From positions 310,001 to 374,000 of the forward strand of contig NZ_JUGR01000001.1 in the NCBI RefSeq assembly GCF_000800015.1: a stretch of DNA of 64,000 bases, written 5' to 3'. Every line of letters begins with the position of its first letter. The first letter of the stretch is position 1. Shown in pieces: positions 8,519 to 19,100 of this stretch. This DNA is from Terriglobus sp. TAA 43. GTDB taxonomy: Bacteria > Acidobacteriota > Terriglobia > Terriglobales > Acidobacteriaceae. A program made the translations under genes and the position numbers. The notes beneath the pieces were generated by a model that saw nothing but the letters and a program-made list of their open reading frames with translations, was not told where the DNA came from and did no database searches.

Positions 8519-10420
8519 ATGTGTGGAATCGCGGGTTATACCCACGCTGGTCGCCCCTTTCTGTCGGAACGAATCCATCGCGCGGTTTTGTCGCTTGCCC
8601 ACCGCGGCCCTGATCAGCAGGGTATTTGGCAAAACCAAACCGTGTCTCTTGGTGCCACGCGTCTAAAGGTGATCGACACATCCGCTGGCTCTCAACCCAT
8701 GAGTTCTGACGGGTTTAACCTTGTCTTCAACGGCGAGATTTATAACCATGGCGAACTCCGGCGGCAGCTTACCGCTCTCGGTCATCATTTCACTACAGCT
8801 TGCGATACCGAAGTGGTTCTTCACGCCTTCATCGAGTGGGACACACTCTGCCTTGAAAAACTGCGGGGAATGTTCGCCTTCGCTGTTTGGTGCGAATCGA
8901 GTCAACGACTCGTCCTGGCACGCGACCGCATGGGAATCAAGCCACTCTACTATGCGCGCTGTGGACGCGACATCTACTTCGGTTCCGAGATGAAAGCGGT
9001 CTTTTGCCATCCCGAAGTCAACCGTCATATTGATCTGAGGGCACTGGATACATATCTAGGCATGAACTACGTTCCCGGAGCGCATACGCTCGCGGAGGGA
9101 ATACTCAAGCTGCTCCCTGGTCACGTTCTTACCTGGCATGATGGGGAGATTGCCACGCGCCGATACTGGCAGATTCAGGAACGGGATGCCGGCCCTCTCC
9201 AGACCCTGGAAGAGAGTACGAGAGAGTTGGACCATCTCCTGACGCAATCCATCAAGGAGCATTTGGCGGCGGACGTTCCAGTCGGAATCTGGCTGAGCGG
9301 AGGAATCGATTCTTCAACGGTGCTCCACTATGCCAGTCAGCAAGCGAGTACGCAGCTCAAAACGTTCTCGATAACGTTCAATGGTCGCGAATTCGATGAA
9401 GCGCCCTATGTCCGCGAGATGGCGAGTCGTTACGGGACCGATCACTATGAACTCGACCTGGCGCCGGCAACGGTAACACCCGATTCAATTGTTGAGCTCG
9501 CCTACTATTCCGACGAACCGAACGCTGACGCCGGGGCTGTTCCTGTATGGCATCTCTCGCGAATGTGCGCCAAAGATGTAACCGTTGCTCTCAGCGGCGA
9601 GGGAGCGGATGAACTCTTCGGCGGCTACATCACGTACCTCGCCGATATGTACGCTCAGCGCGCCCGCATCGTCCCTCGCGCTGTTCGACGGTTGTCGCTC
9701 CACTTGGCAAACACGTTGCCGGCCTCGAATAAGAAGATCGGCCTCGATTACAAACTGCAGCGTTTCCTGCATGGAACTTTGCTTGACGAAGGCCAGTCAC
9801 ACGTCTTCTGGAACGGAACCTTCTCCCGTCACCAGCGTCGTCAACTCATGCTCTCCCACGATGACTCTCACCTGCTCAAGATCCTTGCAACGATTCCGGG
9901 CCACGGAGACGTCCGCCGCTTCATGGCGTTCGATCAGGCTTACTACCTGCCTGATAACCTGCTCACCAAAGTCGATCGAATGAGTATGGCGCACGCGCTC
10001 GAAGTCCGGCCCGCATTCCTCGATCACCGCATCGTCGAATTTGCGGCCAGCCTTCCGGCCAACTTCTGCATTCAGGGACGCACTTTGAAGTTTCTTCTCC
10101 GCAAGTTGATGAAGGACAAGCTGCCGCAAAGCGTCCTCACCAGGGGCAAACAAGGACTCGACATCCCGGTCCATGATTGGTTTAGAGGCCATCTGAAGCC
10201 GCTATTGCTAGACACCCTCAACCGCAAGACCGTAGAAGAATCTGGCCTCATTTCGTGGCCTCATCTTCAATCTATGCTCGACCTGCACATGCAAAGAAAG
10301 GCGAACTATGGGTATCACCTATGGGGCATACTAATGCTGTTTCTGTGGATGGAACAATGGAAGATACAGTCTCTGCGGGATACTCGAGCGGTCGAGGATT
10401 TCTCCGCCGTTTCCGCATAG
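8519..10420 (+). CDS. asnB: Asparagine synthase, glutamine-hydrolysing
   Basis: This 633-residue protein starts with MCGIAGY, so Cys2 becomes the N-terminal nucleophile of the class II glutamine amidotransferase domain (HRGPDQQG and NGEIYNH follow). That fixes the start at 8519 rather than at the out-of-frame ATG four bases earlier. The C-terminal synthetase domain has the ATP-pyrophosphatase loop LSGGIDSS near residue 260 and GEGADELFGGY. It makes asparagine, or amidates a related carboxylate, using glutamine and ATP. Paralogues in surface-polysaccharide loci modify sugars or peptides. The next gene overlaps its 3' end and encodes an ArnT-type glycosyltransferase, so such a role is possible but unproven. 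Confidence 0.93.
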   Translation: MCGIAGYTHAGRPFLSERIHRAVLSLAHRGPDQQGIWQNQTVSLGATRLKVIDTSAGSQPMSSDGFNLVFNGEIYNHGELRRQLTALGHHFTTACDTEVVLHAFIEWDTLCLEKLRGMFAFAVWCESSQRLVLARDRMGIKPLYYARCGRDIYFGSEMKAVFCHPEVNRHIDLRALDTYLGMNYVPGAHTLAEGILKLLPGHVLTWHDGEIATRRYWQIQERDAGPLQTLEESTRELDHLLTQSIKEHLAADVPVGIWLSGGIDSSTVLHYASQQASTQLKTFSITFNGREFDEAPYVREMASRYGTDHYELDLAPATVTPDSIVELAYYSDEPNADAGAVPVWHLSRMCAKDVTVALSGEGADELFGGYITYLADMYAQRARIVPRAVRRLSLHLANTLPASNKKIGLDYKLQRFLHGTLLDEGQSHVFWNGTFSRHQRRQLMLSHDDSHLLKILATIPGHGDVRRFMAFDQAYYLPDNLLTKVDRMSMAHALEVRPAFLDHRIVEFAASLPANFCIQGRTLKFLLRKLMKDKLPQSVLTRGKQGLDIPVHDWFRGHLKPLLLDTLNRKTVEESGLISWPHLQSMLDLHMQRKANYGYHLWGILMLFLWMEQWKIQSLRDTRAVEDFSAVSA

Positions 10421-12165
10421 ACCTGCTTGTTCTTGTTGTCTCCTGCTGCATTTTTCTGCCCCTGGTCGTCAGCCCGCCTCACCTCATGGACGATGTGGAC
10501 GCTGTCCAGGCGCAGATCGCCCGCAATATGCTTCAGAGTGGAGACTGGGTCACTGCCCGGTTGGATGGGATCGCATATCTCGAAAAATCGCCGCTTATTT
10601 ATTGGATCATGGCGGTTTCCTTCAAAATCTTCGGTGTCCATGACTGGGCCGCTCGTCTTCCCCTGGCCATCATCAACATCGCTCTTTGCTGGGTCACCGC
10701 GCGCTTTGCGATGTGGGCCTTCGACCGCCGCGCGGGCGTTTACTCCGGCACGATTCTTGCCACTTGCATCGGAATCTTCCTCTTCACTCGCATCCTTATT
10801 CCAGACGCCGCTCTGACCCTAACCATCGTCCTCGCGCTTTGGTCCTTCCTTCGTCTGCTTGATGACTCCGAGCGACGGCGCACGACTTGGTTCCTTGTTC
10901 TCTACATCAGCCTCGCCTGCGGTCTTCTTCTGAAGGGACTCATCGCCGCTGTCTTTCCGATTGCCATCGCCGCAATCTATCTCGTTATCACTCGCGAAAC
11001 GTCTTTACGTGAACTCGCAAAGCGCATCCGTCCTCTCTCCGGCCTCGCACTGCTCTTGCTTATCGCCGCGCCCTGGCACATTCTCGCCACGATTCGCAAC
11101 CCGCCGTATTTTGACTGGACCATGCACAGCAATCCTGGCGAATACCACGGCTTTTTCTGGTTCTACTTTCTCAACGAGCACTTGTTCCGTTTCCTGAATC
11201 TCCGCTATCCGCGGGACTACAACACCGTCCCACGACTTTGGTTCTGGCTCCTGCACTTCGTCTGGCTCTTCCCATGGAGTGTCACCCTTGTCGCAGCCTT
11301 TCGTAACAGCTACCGGCCTGTCAGCCGTGCGGGTAAGACACGCCTTCTTGCTCTCATCTGGATTGGCTTCGTCCTACTCTTCTTCACCCTATCCACTACG
11401 CAGGAGTACTACTCACTTCCCATTTACCCAGCGCTCGCCATGCTCCTCGGCAGCGATCTCGCCACCCGCGAAAAATACCCATGGAGCGGGCGCTTGGTGC
11501 TCTCCTTAATTCTTGGCACCAGCCTCTGTGCCATCGTTTTTCTTCTCGCTTACAACGCGCATGCCACGGTCCACGGCGACATCTCTAACGCGCTGACCCA
11601 AAACCCCGACATGTACACCCTTTCGCTCGGCCACATGAGCGATCTTACCCTTCACTCCTTCGCCTACCTCCGTCTGCCTCTTGTCCTTGCTGGCTGCGGG
11701 CTGCTCATCGGAATCATAGCCACGCTCCGGGCTCGCCGTACCGTCGCAGTCGTTGCCGGGCTGGCCCTGATGATGATCGTCTTCATCCAGGCTGCCCGCC
11801 TCGCACTTGTTGCATTTGATCCCTATCTCAGTTCTAAGGCCCTCGCGGAAGCGCTCAATCGCTCAGAACCCGGCCTTCTGATCGAGGGAGATGCTTATTA
11901 TGCTTTCTCTTCCGTCTTCTTCTACACCAACAAATCAGCTCTGCTATGGAATGGCCGCAGCAATAATCTCGAGTATGGCTCCAGCGCTCCAAATGCCGCG
12001 CATGTGTTCATCGACGACAACACCCTGAAATCCCTATGGTCGAGTGAGCGACGGACCTACCTCCTCATCTACGGAAGCGACCTACCCCGGTTGAAAGACC
12101 TGCTCGCCAGCGAATTCAAAGTAGTCGCATCCAGCGGTGGTAATTACCTACTCACGAACCAATGA
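10357..12165 (+). CDS. ArnT/PMT-family integral-membrane glycosyltransferase
   Basis: This is a polytopic protein of about 600 residues. After the first membrane segment (IDLLVLVVSCCIFLPLVV) comes the acidic motif HLMDDVDAVQAQIARNM, where lipid-linked-sugar glycosyltransferases of the GT-C type carry their catalytic aspartate. LEKSPLIYWIMA and the many hydrophobic helices that follow fit the ArnT/dolichyl-phosphate-mannosyltransferase family. These enzymes move a sugar from a polyprenyl phosphate to lipid A or protein at the outer face of the inner membrane. The start is uncertain: ATG codons at 10255, 10321 and 10357 are all inside asnB. I chose 10357 because it is closest to the first helix and follows a GGA-rich stretch. 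Confidence 0.8.
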   Translation: MEDTVSAGYSSGRGFLRRFRIDLLVLVVSCCIFLPLVVSPPHLMDDVDAVQAQIARNMLQSGDWVTARLDGIAYLEKSPLIYWIMAVSFKIFGVHDWAARLPLAIINIALCWVTARFAMWAFDRRAGVYSGTILATCIGIFLFTRILIPDAALTLTIVLALWSFLRLLDDSERRRTTWFLVLYISLACGLLLKGLIAAVFPIAIAAIYLVITRETSLRELAKRIRPLSGLALLLLIAAPWHILATIRNPPYFDWTMHSNPGEYHGFFWFYFLNEHLFRFLNLRYPRDYNTVPRLWFWLLHFVWLFPWSVTLVAAFRNSYRPVSRAGKTRLLALIWIGFVLLFFTLSTTQEYYSLPIYPALAMLLGSDLATREKYPWSGRLVLSLILGTSLCAIVFLLAYNAHATVHGDISNALTQNPDMYTLSLGHMSDLTLHSFAYLRLPLVLAGCGLLIGIIATLRARRTVAVVAGLALMMIVFIQAARLALVAFDPYLSSKALAEALNRSEPGLLIEGDAYYAFSSVFFYTNKSALLWNGRSNNLEYGSSAPNAAHVFIDDNTLKSLWSSERRTYLLIYGSDLPRLKDLLASEFKVVASSGGNYLLTNQ

Positions 12166-12736
12166 TCTGACTGTGCTGGCAACAGGCATCAAGCGAATGG
12201 ACCCGAGGTGTGCTCTATTTTATTGCCGAGAGAAAGGCAATCTGTGTGGCTAACTGGTTCCTGTCGGTTTTGCGAGTCTCTGGTTAAACCGGGTGGCCAT
12301 CCGAAAACCCTCCTTCAAACAGAGATTCCGACGGACCCTTGTGCAGTCAACCTCACAACGGGTGTGTCACTAGTAATGCCGCTCTTCCCAACCCGCAGTG
12401 GGTCTCTACGCATGGGGATGGGACTTAGCCTCTTTGGTTTCGACCGTCCGCTCTCGTCTCTTCGCAGATAACTGGAGCTTCTATCTGGCGGGAATGCGAA
12501 AGAATTTCTTGACGGCATCTCCGCGGTAAGTGGTAGGGATCGAATCTCGCGAATCCAGACATGGCCTCTCTCTTTTCAGAGTTCGTTAGGCTTGATCGAT
12601 TGATGGTAGAGCAACTATGTGACAGTTAACGGCTCACAATCCAACGATTGTCTGTGAGACGCTGTCTGCTCCGCTGGTGTCGCTATCTGTCACGTAAGTT
12701 GAGAGGTCAAAGGTATGTTGCCGCTTAAGCGACGCC
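12166..12736. other. Intergenic stretch, no supported gene
   Basis: This lies between two convergent units. Open frames are short and broken. One plus-strand frame around 12400-12520 reads LFADNWSFYLAGMRKNFL and might be debris of a membrane enzyme, but it is too short to name. No strong hairpin with a T-tract was found. Confidence 0.4.
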
Positions 12737-13672
12737 TCATCCGAAGTTGTAGCCTTTGCGAAATGCGGCCAGCATCCCAACGAGAACGATGCCAAATCCG
12801 AGAAACCCCTGAGGCGCGATCCGTTCTCCGAGTACGGCCATCGCCAGTGCTGCGCCGAAGACCGGCACGAGATAGAACGATACCGAAGCAACGACCACGT
12901 CGACGCGGCGCAGGGCATACAGGAAGAGCAGCATGGACAATCCATACATGAAGATCGCGAGAAAGCTGAAAGCTCCCCATTCTCGCGCCGTAAAGGTTGC
13001 AAGTTGCTTACAGAAGCCGGAGTCGATCGACACGAGTAGCGGGATACTTGTAATTGTTGCAGCCAGATAGCTGAAGAAAAGAATCTCGATCTCCGAAAAG
13101 TCGTTTAACAGACGCTTTGAGTAAACGTTGTAAAAGGCAGACCCAAGGCATCCGGCGACAATCAACAAGTTCCCAGTCAAAACATGATGCATCCCTGCTC
13201 CGGCAGAGGCAGACAGGTGAATCGGTGAGAGCAGAACGACACCAGAAAGCCCAAGTACCAAAGCTCCCACTCGCAGAGGAGTCAATCGCTCACTGAGCAA
13301 CACGCATGCGATGAGAGCACTGAAGATCGGCACAAGGGAGTTCAGAATGGCTCCGTCCGATGCCAGCGAACGAGCGATACCTAACGTCATACCGACCTGC
13401 GCGACCAGTTGTCCCACAACGCCTGCAATGATGAATTGATTGCGATGTTGCCATGCCGCACGCAGGCGAACCCAGCTGTTTTTACGTCTCCAGAAGATCC
13501 AGGGCGAAAGCAACAACGTCGCTAAATACAGGGGTAGTAGGGCAATCGCGATCGGATGCATGCCGCCTTCTAGCATCTTCACGGCGATGCCCTGTCCGGC
13601 CCAGAGCAGGTTTGCGAGGAAAAGCGAGACCACAGCAACGAAAGAGCGAGAACCAGAAAGGGAAGTGCGCAT
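12737..13672 (-). CDS. EamA/DMT-family permease
   Basis: This 311-residue protein has about ten hydrophobic helices in two repeats, as in the EamA drug/metabolite transporter family (first repeat FLANLLWAGQGIAVKMLEGG; second repeat LIVAGCLGSAFYNVYSK). Members export or import amino acids, sugars or nucleotides. The start overlaps the stop of the upstream kinase gene (TGATG), so the two are coupled. Together with the kinase and the DeoR repressor this suggests transport of a sugar or sugar derivative. The substrate cannot be told from the sequence. Confidence 0.87.
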   Translation of the reverse strand: MRTSLSGSRSFVAVVSLFLANLLWAGQGIAVKMLEGGMHPIAIALLPLYLATLLLSPWIFWRRKNSWVRLRAAWQHRNQFIIAGVVGQLVAQVGMTLGIARSLASDGAILNSLVPIFSALIACVLLSERLTPLRVGALVLGLSGVVLLSPIHLSASAGAGMHHVLTGNLLIVAGCLGSAFYNVYSKRLLNDFSEIEILFFSYLAATITSIPLLVSIDSGFCKQLATFTAREWGAFSFLAIFMYGLSMLLFLYALRRVDVVVASVSFYLVPVFGAALAMAVLGERIAPQGFLGFGIVLVGMLAAFRKGYNFG

Positions 13673-15090
13673 CAGACAGCCTGCTGTATTCTCTGCGGCA
13701 AGATTTGATGGTCGAAAGTATCGGCTTCGGAAGCATTGCCAGCAAAGACGTATGGTGTCACACCATATCGACGGCCATAGTCTTCCACGATTCTGCGGAA
13801 GGTCTCTTCACCTCGATCAGTGCCGAGAATGGCTACGGTGCCTCCGCCTCCTCCGCCTGTCATCTTGGCTCCATAGAGTCCAGATGCGGAGCCGGCACGT
13901 CGGACCATCTCTACTAATTCGTCACAGCGATCCGATCCAAGTCCGGTCGTGCCATAGGCCTGGTGTGATTGGAACATTAGCTCTCCAAGCTGGCACAGAC
14001 GTTGTTCCTCACTCATGACTGGATTGCTCGAAAACAGACTTGCAAAATGCTGTACCCGCTCATGCTCGCGGACAGCATATTGTGCAGCCGCTCGGACGGG
14101 ATAGACCATTTGTGGATGGATCGATGTGAAGGGATCCACATGCGGGCCGTACTCGCGCAGAAACGAATCTCCTGTGAGAGCTTCCGGCAACTCGCGCTCG
14201 TATCGCGATTCAAAGTCCTCTGGAGAGATGGCCGATAGATACCCGTTCCATCTGGCGTCACGCCATCTTGGAACCGCGCCTAGCCCATCGAAGCTGACCG
14301 CAAGGTTTTCTCGATCGCAGAGGAGTTTATACGCCATGAATGCCGCGGCTCGCGCGCGTTCGTATGCCACACTGGTCGTTGTTCGTGGCACGGTGGAGTC
14401 TACCCCCCAAAGCCGAACCCCGGCGGGAAGTGGAATCCTGGCGTCTATCTGGAGTGGCTGGCAAAGCATTGGCAGCAGCGATCGCTGTTGTCCGAAGACG
14501 ATCGCTGCGTGATCCATGATGCCGCATGCAGATCGAGCGATCTCGTTCTCGACCCACTGACCAGCCTCTGCCAGTTCCGTTCCCATGAGAGGGGAGCCAC
14601 ATGCCGTTGAAACCGACTTGAGCGTTGCGATGGCAAGAGCCGCCGAAGAGCTGACACCCTTGTTGGGAGGAAGATCCGATTCGACGTAAATCTGCACGCC
14701 GGCGCGGCTTAAGCCTCGTCCTCTCGAGCGCAAAAGATGAAGGCTGCCGGCGACATAGGCGATCCACTGAAGACCGGGTGTCGCATGGCACATTCGGCGA
14801 AGATGCTCCGCATCATCCAAGTCGCTCAGTGCGAACTCGACATCTGGCTGCCAGCCATATTGTGTAGCACCGGGATTGCGCAGGATGATGCGTTCATCGC
14901 GACGCATCTGGGACGTAATCTGGATGCCTTCCTGCACCAGGGTTTGCAGGACAAGGCCGCCCGTATAGTCGACATTGCCGCCCATTAGATCAAGCCGTCC
15001 CGGAGCACGGGCCACAACCATCTCTCGTTCTGGATCGAAGAACGATGGCTCCACCGGGTGGAGGGCGGTTTGGGGCGCGAGAGATGTCAT
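13672..15090 (-). CDS. GHMP-family sugar kinase, L-arabinokinase-like
   Basis: This 472-residue protein has the three GHMP kinase motifs: APGRLDLMGGNVDYTGG near the N-terminus (sugar binding), LPPNKGVSSSAALAIA (ATP loop) and AKMTGGGGGG near the C-terminus. Galactokinases normally read APGRxNxIGEHxDY in motif 1. The form here (GRLDLMGGNVDYTG) and SACGIMDHAAIVFG are much closer to what I remember of the kinase half of plant L-arabinokinase. The protein probably phosphorylates C1 of a pentose or hexose. It sits between a DeoR-type repressor and a DMT transporter on the same strand, a catabolic-operon layout. Substrate identity (arabinose, galactose or other) is an open point. Confidence 0.85.
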   Translation of the reverse strand: MTSLAPQTALHPVEPSFFDPEREMVVARAPGRLDLMGGNVDYTGGLVLQTLVQEGIQITSQMRRDERIILRNPGATQYGWQPDVEFALSDLDDAEHLRRMCHATPGLQWIAYVAGSLHLLRSRGRGLSRAGVQIYVESDLPPNKGVSSSAALAIATLKSVSTACGSPLMGTELAEAGQWVENEIARSACGIMDHAAIVFGQQRSLLPMLCQPLQIDARIPLPAGVRLWGVDSTVPRTTTSVAYERARAAAFMAYKLLCDRENLAVSFDGLGAVPRWRDARWNGYLSAISPEDFESRYERELPEALTGDSFLREYGPHVDPFTSIHPQMVYPVRAAAQYAVREHERVQHFASLFSSNPVMSEEQRLCQLGELMFQSHQAYGTTGLGSDRCDELVEMVRRAGSASGLYGAKMTGGGGGGTVAILGTDRGEETFRRIVEDYGRRYGVTPYVFAGNASEADTFDHQILPQRIQQAV

Positions 15091-15168
15091 CGATCGTCGA
15101 AGTGCGAAGAAAATAGGGGACCGTATTTTCCTTCGACTCTACATCTCGTATGAAAAAAAACAGTGAAT

Positions 15169-15936
15169 CTACAGCTGATCCACCACTTGGACATTTGTTA
15201 TTTGTCGAAGTTTTGCGAGGTCTTCCGGACGGATACCGCTGTCGGTCAGAATGAGATCGCATTCATCGATTCCGCACAAGCGATAGGTAGCTTCCGTTCC
15301 GATCTTGCTGCTGTCGACCACCAGGACGCGTTGCTTGCCGGCACGTAAAAGCTCGCGTTGTGCATCCGGATCATGGACCATCACGCCGCGGGTAAGCGAT
15401 ACGGCTGCCGCACCAAAGATCACACGGTCGGCACAGATCGAAGTCAGATATTCGCCCACCGCGTGGCCGATAAGGTCATGGCTGCTGGCGCGATACACGC
15501 CGCCCGTCAGTTCAACCCGGACCGAATCGGCTGTTGCCAGTTCTTCAAGCACGGCAATGGAGAAGGTGAAGATGACAATATTTCTCCTCGTCCGGAGTTG
15601 TCTCGCAATGTAAAGCGTGGTCGTTCCAGAATCCAGAACGACAGATTCACCGTCTCCTACAAGCGCCGCCGCGGCTTCGCCGATACTACTTTTTGCCGGG
15701 GACATCTTCCGCAAGCGTTCAACAAACGTGCGCTCCATCCCCTGCCATCGCTCGATCCGCGCGCCGCCAGGAATACGAATGATGTGGCCAGCTTCTGCAA
15801 GCTTCTGGAGATCGCGCCGGATCGTCATCTCGGACACATGGAATTTGTCTGCAATCTCTCCAATTGAGGCGCTCGTATGCTCCTTGAGCAACTCCACAAT
15901 TCCGGTGAGCCGCGAATGTTCCGACGTTTCTGACAT
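15169..15936 (-). CDS. DeoR/GlpR-family transcriptional repressor
   Basis: This 255-residue protein starts with a DeoR winged helix (SIGEIADKFHVSEMTIRRDL, then AGHIIRIPGGA) and continues with the DeoRC phosphosugar-sensing domain (VVLDSGTTTLYIARQL, then VIFGAAAVSLTRGVMVHD). Members repress sugar genes and are released by a phosphorylated sugar, which fits the kinase gene immediately downstream. It is divergent from the TonB receptor gene at 16150, and the intergenic region holds a palindrome described separately. It probably controls both directions. Confidence 0.93.
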   Translation of the reverse strand: MSETSEHSRLTGIVELLKEHTSASIGEIADKFHVSEMTIRRDLQKLAEAGHIIRIPGGARIERWQGMERTFVERLRKMSPAKSSIGEAAAALVGDGESVVLDSGTTTLYIARQLRTRRNIVIFTFSIAVLEELATADSVRVELTGGVYRASSHDLIGHAVGEYLTSICADRVIFGAAAVSLTRGVMVHDPDAQRELLRAGKQRVLVVDSSKIGTEATYRLCGIDECDLILTDSGIRPEDLAKLRQITNVQVVDQL

Positions 15937-16015
15937 GAAAACCCTTTCGCGTTAAAAAGTAACACGCATGCACATCGGTACGGAATGGCAGCAGGCAATT
16001 TATCAATGAAACATG

Positions 16016-16029
16016 GTTTTCGTGAAAAC
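16016..16029. promoter_or_regulatory. Candidate DeoR operator palindrome
   Basis: GTTTTC-GT-GAAAAC is a perfect inverted repeat of six-base arms with a two-base spacer, lying between the divergent DeoR gene and the TonB receptor gene. DeoR-family operators often contain TTTC/GAAA half sites. Assignment to this regulator is inferred from position. Confidence 0.5.
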
Positions 16030-16055
16030 TCTGTGCCCGACAGCTTTGTTAATAG

Positions 16056-16085
16056 TTGACAACAATCTCCGACATGATGTGAATA
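16056..16085 (+). promoter_or_regulatory. Possible promoter of the TonB receptor gene
   Basis: TTGACA at 16056-16061 is followed 18 bases later by TGAATA in an AT-rich stretch. The -35 is a consensus match and the -10 is weak. It would read toward the receptor gene, about 65 bases before its start. Confidence 0.35.
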
Positions 16086-16149
16086 AATAACATTTATGGA
16101 TTAGGGTGAACCAAGACAGCCTTCACGAAGGCTGGACCGGAGTCAGCCA

Positions 16150-19100
16150 ATGCTCAAAAGAGTCCTACTTTTCCTTGTTCTGCTTTTCGCAGGCGACGTG
16201 TCCAGAATGCACGCCCAAACATACAGTGCCTCCATTCGAGGACGGGCGACGGATGCTACAGACCACGCGGTAGTGGGCGCCGACGTCATCGCCACGAATT
16301 TAGCCACCAACGCCGTCGTCAAGACGAAAACCAGTCAGTCGGGTGATTACACTGTCTCCTTCCTGAATGAAGGCGTCTACCGCATCGAGGTGAGCTTTGA
16401 GGGCTTCAAATCTCACGTCGAAGACAACATCAAGCTCGACCTGAACCAGCGCCTGACGATCAATGTCGCTCTTCAACCTGGACAGGTTTCGGAGACGGTC
16501 AGTGTCAACTCCGACTCGTCGCAGTTGAATGAAATCTCCTCAGAGATTGGCGACGTAATCGATAAAGAACGTCTTAACGAGCTGCCCGTGGTAACGGGAG
16601 GAAACGGGCGTTCTCCTCTTCTGCTCGCGAAGCTGTCGCCGGGGGTTTCGTCCACCAGTTCCAATAACAGCAACATCAATAACTTTTCTCTCGGCGGTGG
16701 CCGGCCCGTCACGAATGAGATTCTGGTCGACGGCCTTCCTACAACGAATCCATCCGATGAGACCTACACCCTTACTCCAGCACCAGAGGCGCTGAGCGAG
16801 ATGAAGGTCATTACGACACCCTTTTCTGCGCAATATGGGCACACCGGCGGCGGTGTGCTGCTTCTGACAACCAACTCCGGCAGTTCGCAGATACACGGTT
16901 CAATCTTCGACTTCTATCGCAACCGTGTCCTCAACGGAAGGAACTACTTCACGCCCACACAAAGCACCGTGAAGTATGTCCAGAATGATCCCGGCGGTAC
17001 ATTTGGCGCGCCGATTCCTCTTCCTTGGGAGCGTCACAATCCGAAGACATTCTTCTTCGGTGCGTACAACATCACCCTCCTCGTGCAGGGAAACTCATAC
17101 AACGCCATTGTCCCAACCGCAGAGCAAAAGGGCGGCGATTTCTCCGCGCTGCTCAACACAAGCAAATCTCTGGGGATGAATCCCTGTGACAATACCCCGA
17201 TCTATCAGGGGCAGATCTTTGATCCAGCTTCTGTCGTGACATCGGGAAAGACGACGTGCCGCAAGGCATTTGCGAACAACATCATTCCAGCCTCGCGTTT
17301 TGATTCGGTAGGTAAGCAGATGGTCAGCTTTTTCCCGGATCCGAATGGAAGCTACTCTGGCGGTGCGACCAACTACATGGTCTTTCCGAGCAAGTTCCAT
17401 TCCACTGCTCAATGGATCACCCGCATCGACCATAACTTCAGTGATCGGGATAAGGGCTTCATCCGCGTTGGAGGATTTCATCCCGCAGGCAATGCACCTG
17501 CGAACTTTAACAATGCTGCCAACAACACGACGTCCAGCGGTTGGACCGATACACAGGTTGCCGTAACGGAAACGCATGTGTTTGCACCGAATCTGTTCAA
17601 CGATTTTCGCCTCGGCTTTGTTCAGGAACATAACTACAACGGCGAAGCAGGTGGTTCGGGAGCAAGCCTGGGGTTGAAAGGTGTGCCACTGGACCATTTC
17701 CCCCAGATCACCTCTACGAACTATGCTCAGCTCGGTGGTTCCGCGCAAGCGCATGATCGTGATCGCAGCTGGATCTACTCGGATGCGCTGAATTGGCAGC
17801 TTCGCGCGCACGCACTGACGATTGGCGGTGAATACCGTCGTCAGATGTACAGCTCTTACAACCCCGGTAAGACATCAGGCACCTACGCCTTCGGACAGAC
17901 CTTCTCTGCTTACCCCGGAAATGCAAATACGGGCGATGCAATTGCCGATGTCCTTCTTGGTCTCCCAACGACAACAGGTATCAATATCGCCAATTACGCT
18001 TATAAGTTCAACATCAATAGCGCTTCGCTCTATCTCCAGGATGACTGGAAGGTTCGCTCGAACCTGACGCTCAATCTTGGTATGCGTTGGGAGTTCAACG
18101 GCACTTATACCGAAGACAACAATCAGCTCTATACCTTTAATCCAAATATCGTTGACCCGGGAACAGGCCGTCTTGGAGCGACTCAGTTTGCCGGCTTCAA
18201 CGGTGCTCCTCGCAATTTCACTCCGAATGTGTACACCAACTTTTTGCCTCGCGTTGGTTATGCCTGGAAGCCACTCAAGAACACTGTCTTCCGCGGTGGT
18301 TTCGGAATCTATCGTCTTCCCAATATCGGTCTCGTTTCCTACCAGGGCGTCGCGACAAAGTATGGTGTGAGCACAACATTCTCCAGCAACGACAGCAATA
18401 TCACACCATACTACCAACTTAGCAATGGTGTTCCGGCTTACCACTACAACGTCGACGCCAATGGGAATGCAAATATTCCCACTAGTTTGACCAATCCCAC
18501 CCAAAGCGTGAATCAGGTCGAACTGCGTTCGCGAAGCGCTTATAACGAAAACTATCAGATTGGCGTGCAGCAGCAGTTTGCTGGAGGCTGGTTCCTCGAA
18601 GCGAACTACCAGGGCAGCAAGGGCATCAAGCTGCCGGCACTCTATAACGTGAATCAGCTGACACCAAGTCAGTACTCTCTCACAGCCCTGCAGTCGAGCC
18701 GCCCCTTCCCGCAATACAAGGGGGTGCGCGCGCTTCTTAATCAAGCGGGCTCTAATTATCAATCTCTACAGACGAAGCTGAACCACCGCTTTCAGAATGG
18801 TTTTGTCGTCGAGGTTGCCTATACCTATAGCAAGTTCATGGATGACGTGGATGCTCCAGATAGATCAAACTCCGCACCTATCCAGAACGTTTACAACACA
18901 AAAGCGGAGTACGGTCTGGGCGGATATGACATTCCGCAGCGGGCAGTCGGAAGCTACTACTGGGTTCTCCCGATAGGTCGTGGCGGTAAGTTCCTGAACA
19001 ATGTTCCTGTCTTGAAGGACATCATCGGTGGTTGGTCAACCTCCGGCATCATCGAGTTCCAGTCCGGCCTGCCCATAACCGTTACACAAAGTGCGAATAA

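Noticed and set aside
8037..8681. 214-codon minus-strand frame over the cytochrome end and asnB start
   Set aside because: It overlaps two confident genes on the other strand, and its product shows no motif.
12208..12471. 87-codon plus-strand frame between the glycosyltransferase and DMT genes
   Set aside because: No signal, motif or ribosome binding site. A neighbouring frame with LFADNWSFYLAGMRKNFL hinted at an acyltransferase scrap but is too short to call.
17875..18762. 295-codon minus-strand frame inside the first TonB receptor
   Set aside because: Shadow frame of a long, confident gene; Val/Ile-rich product without domain features.
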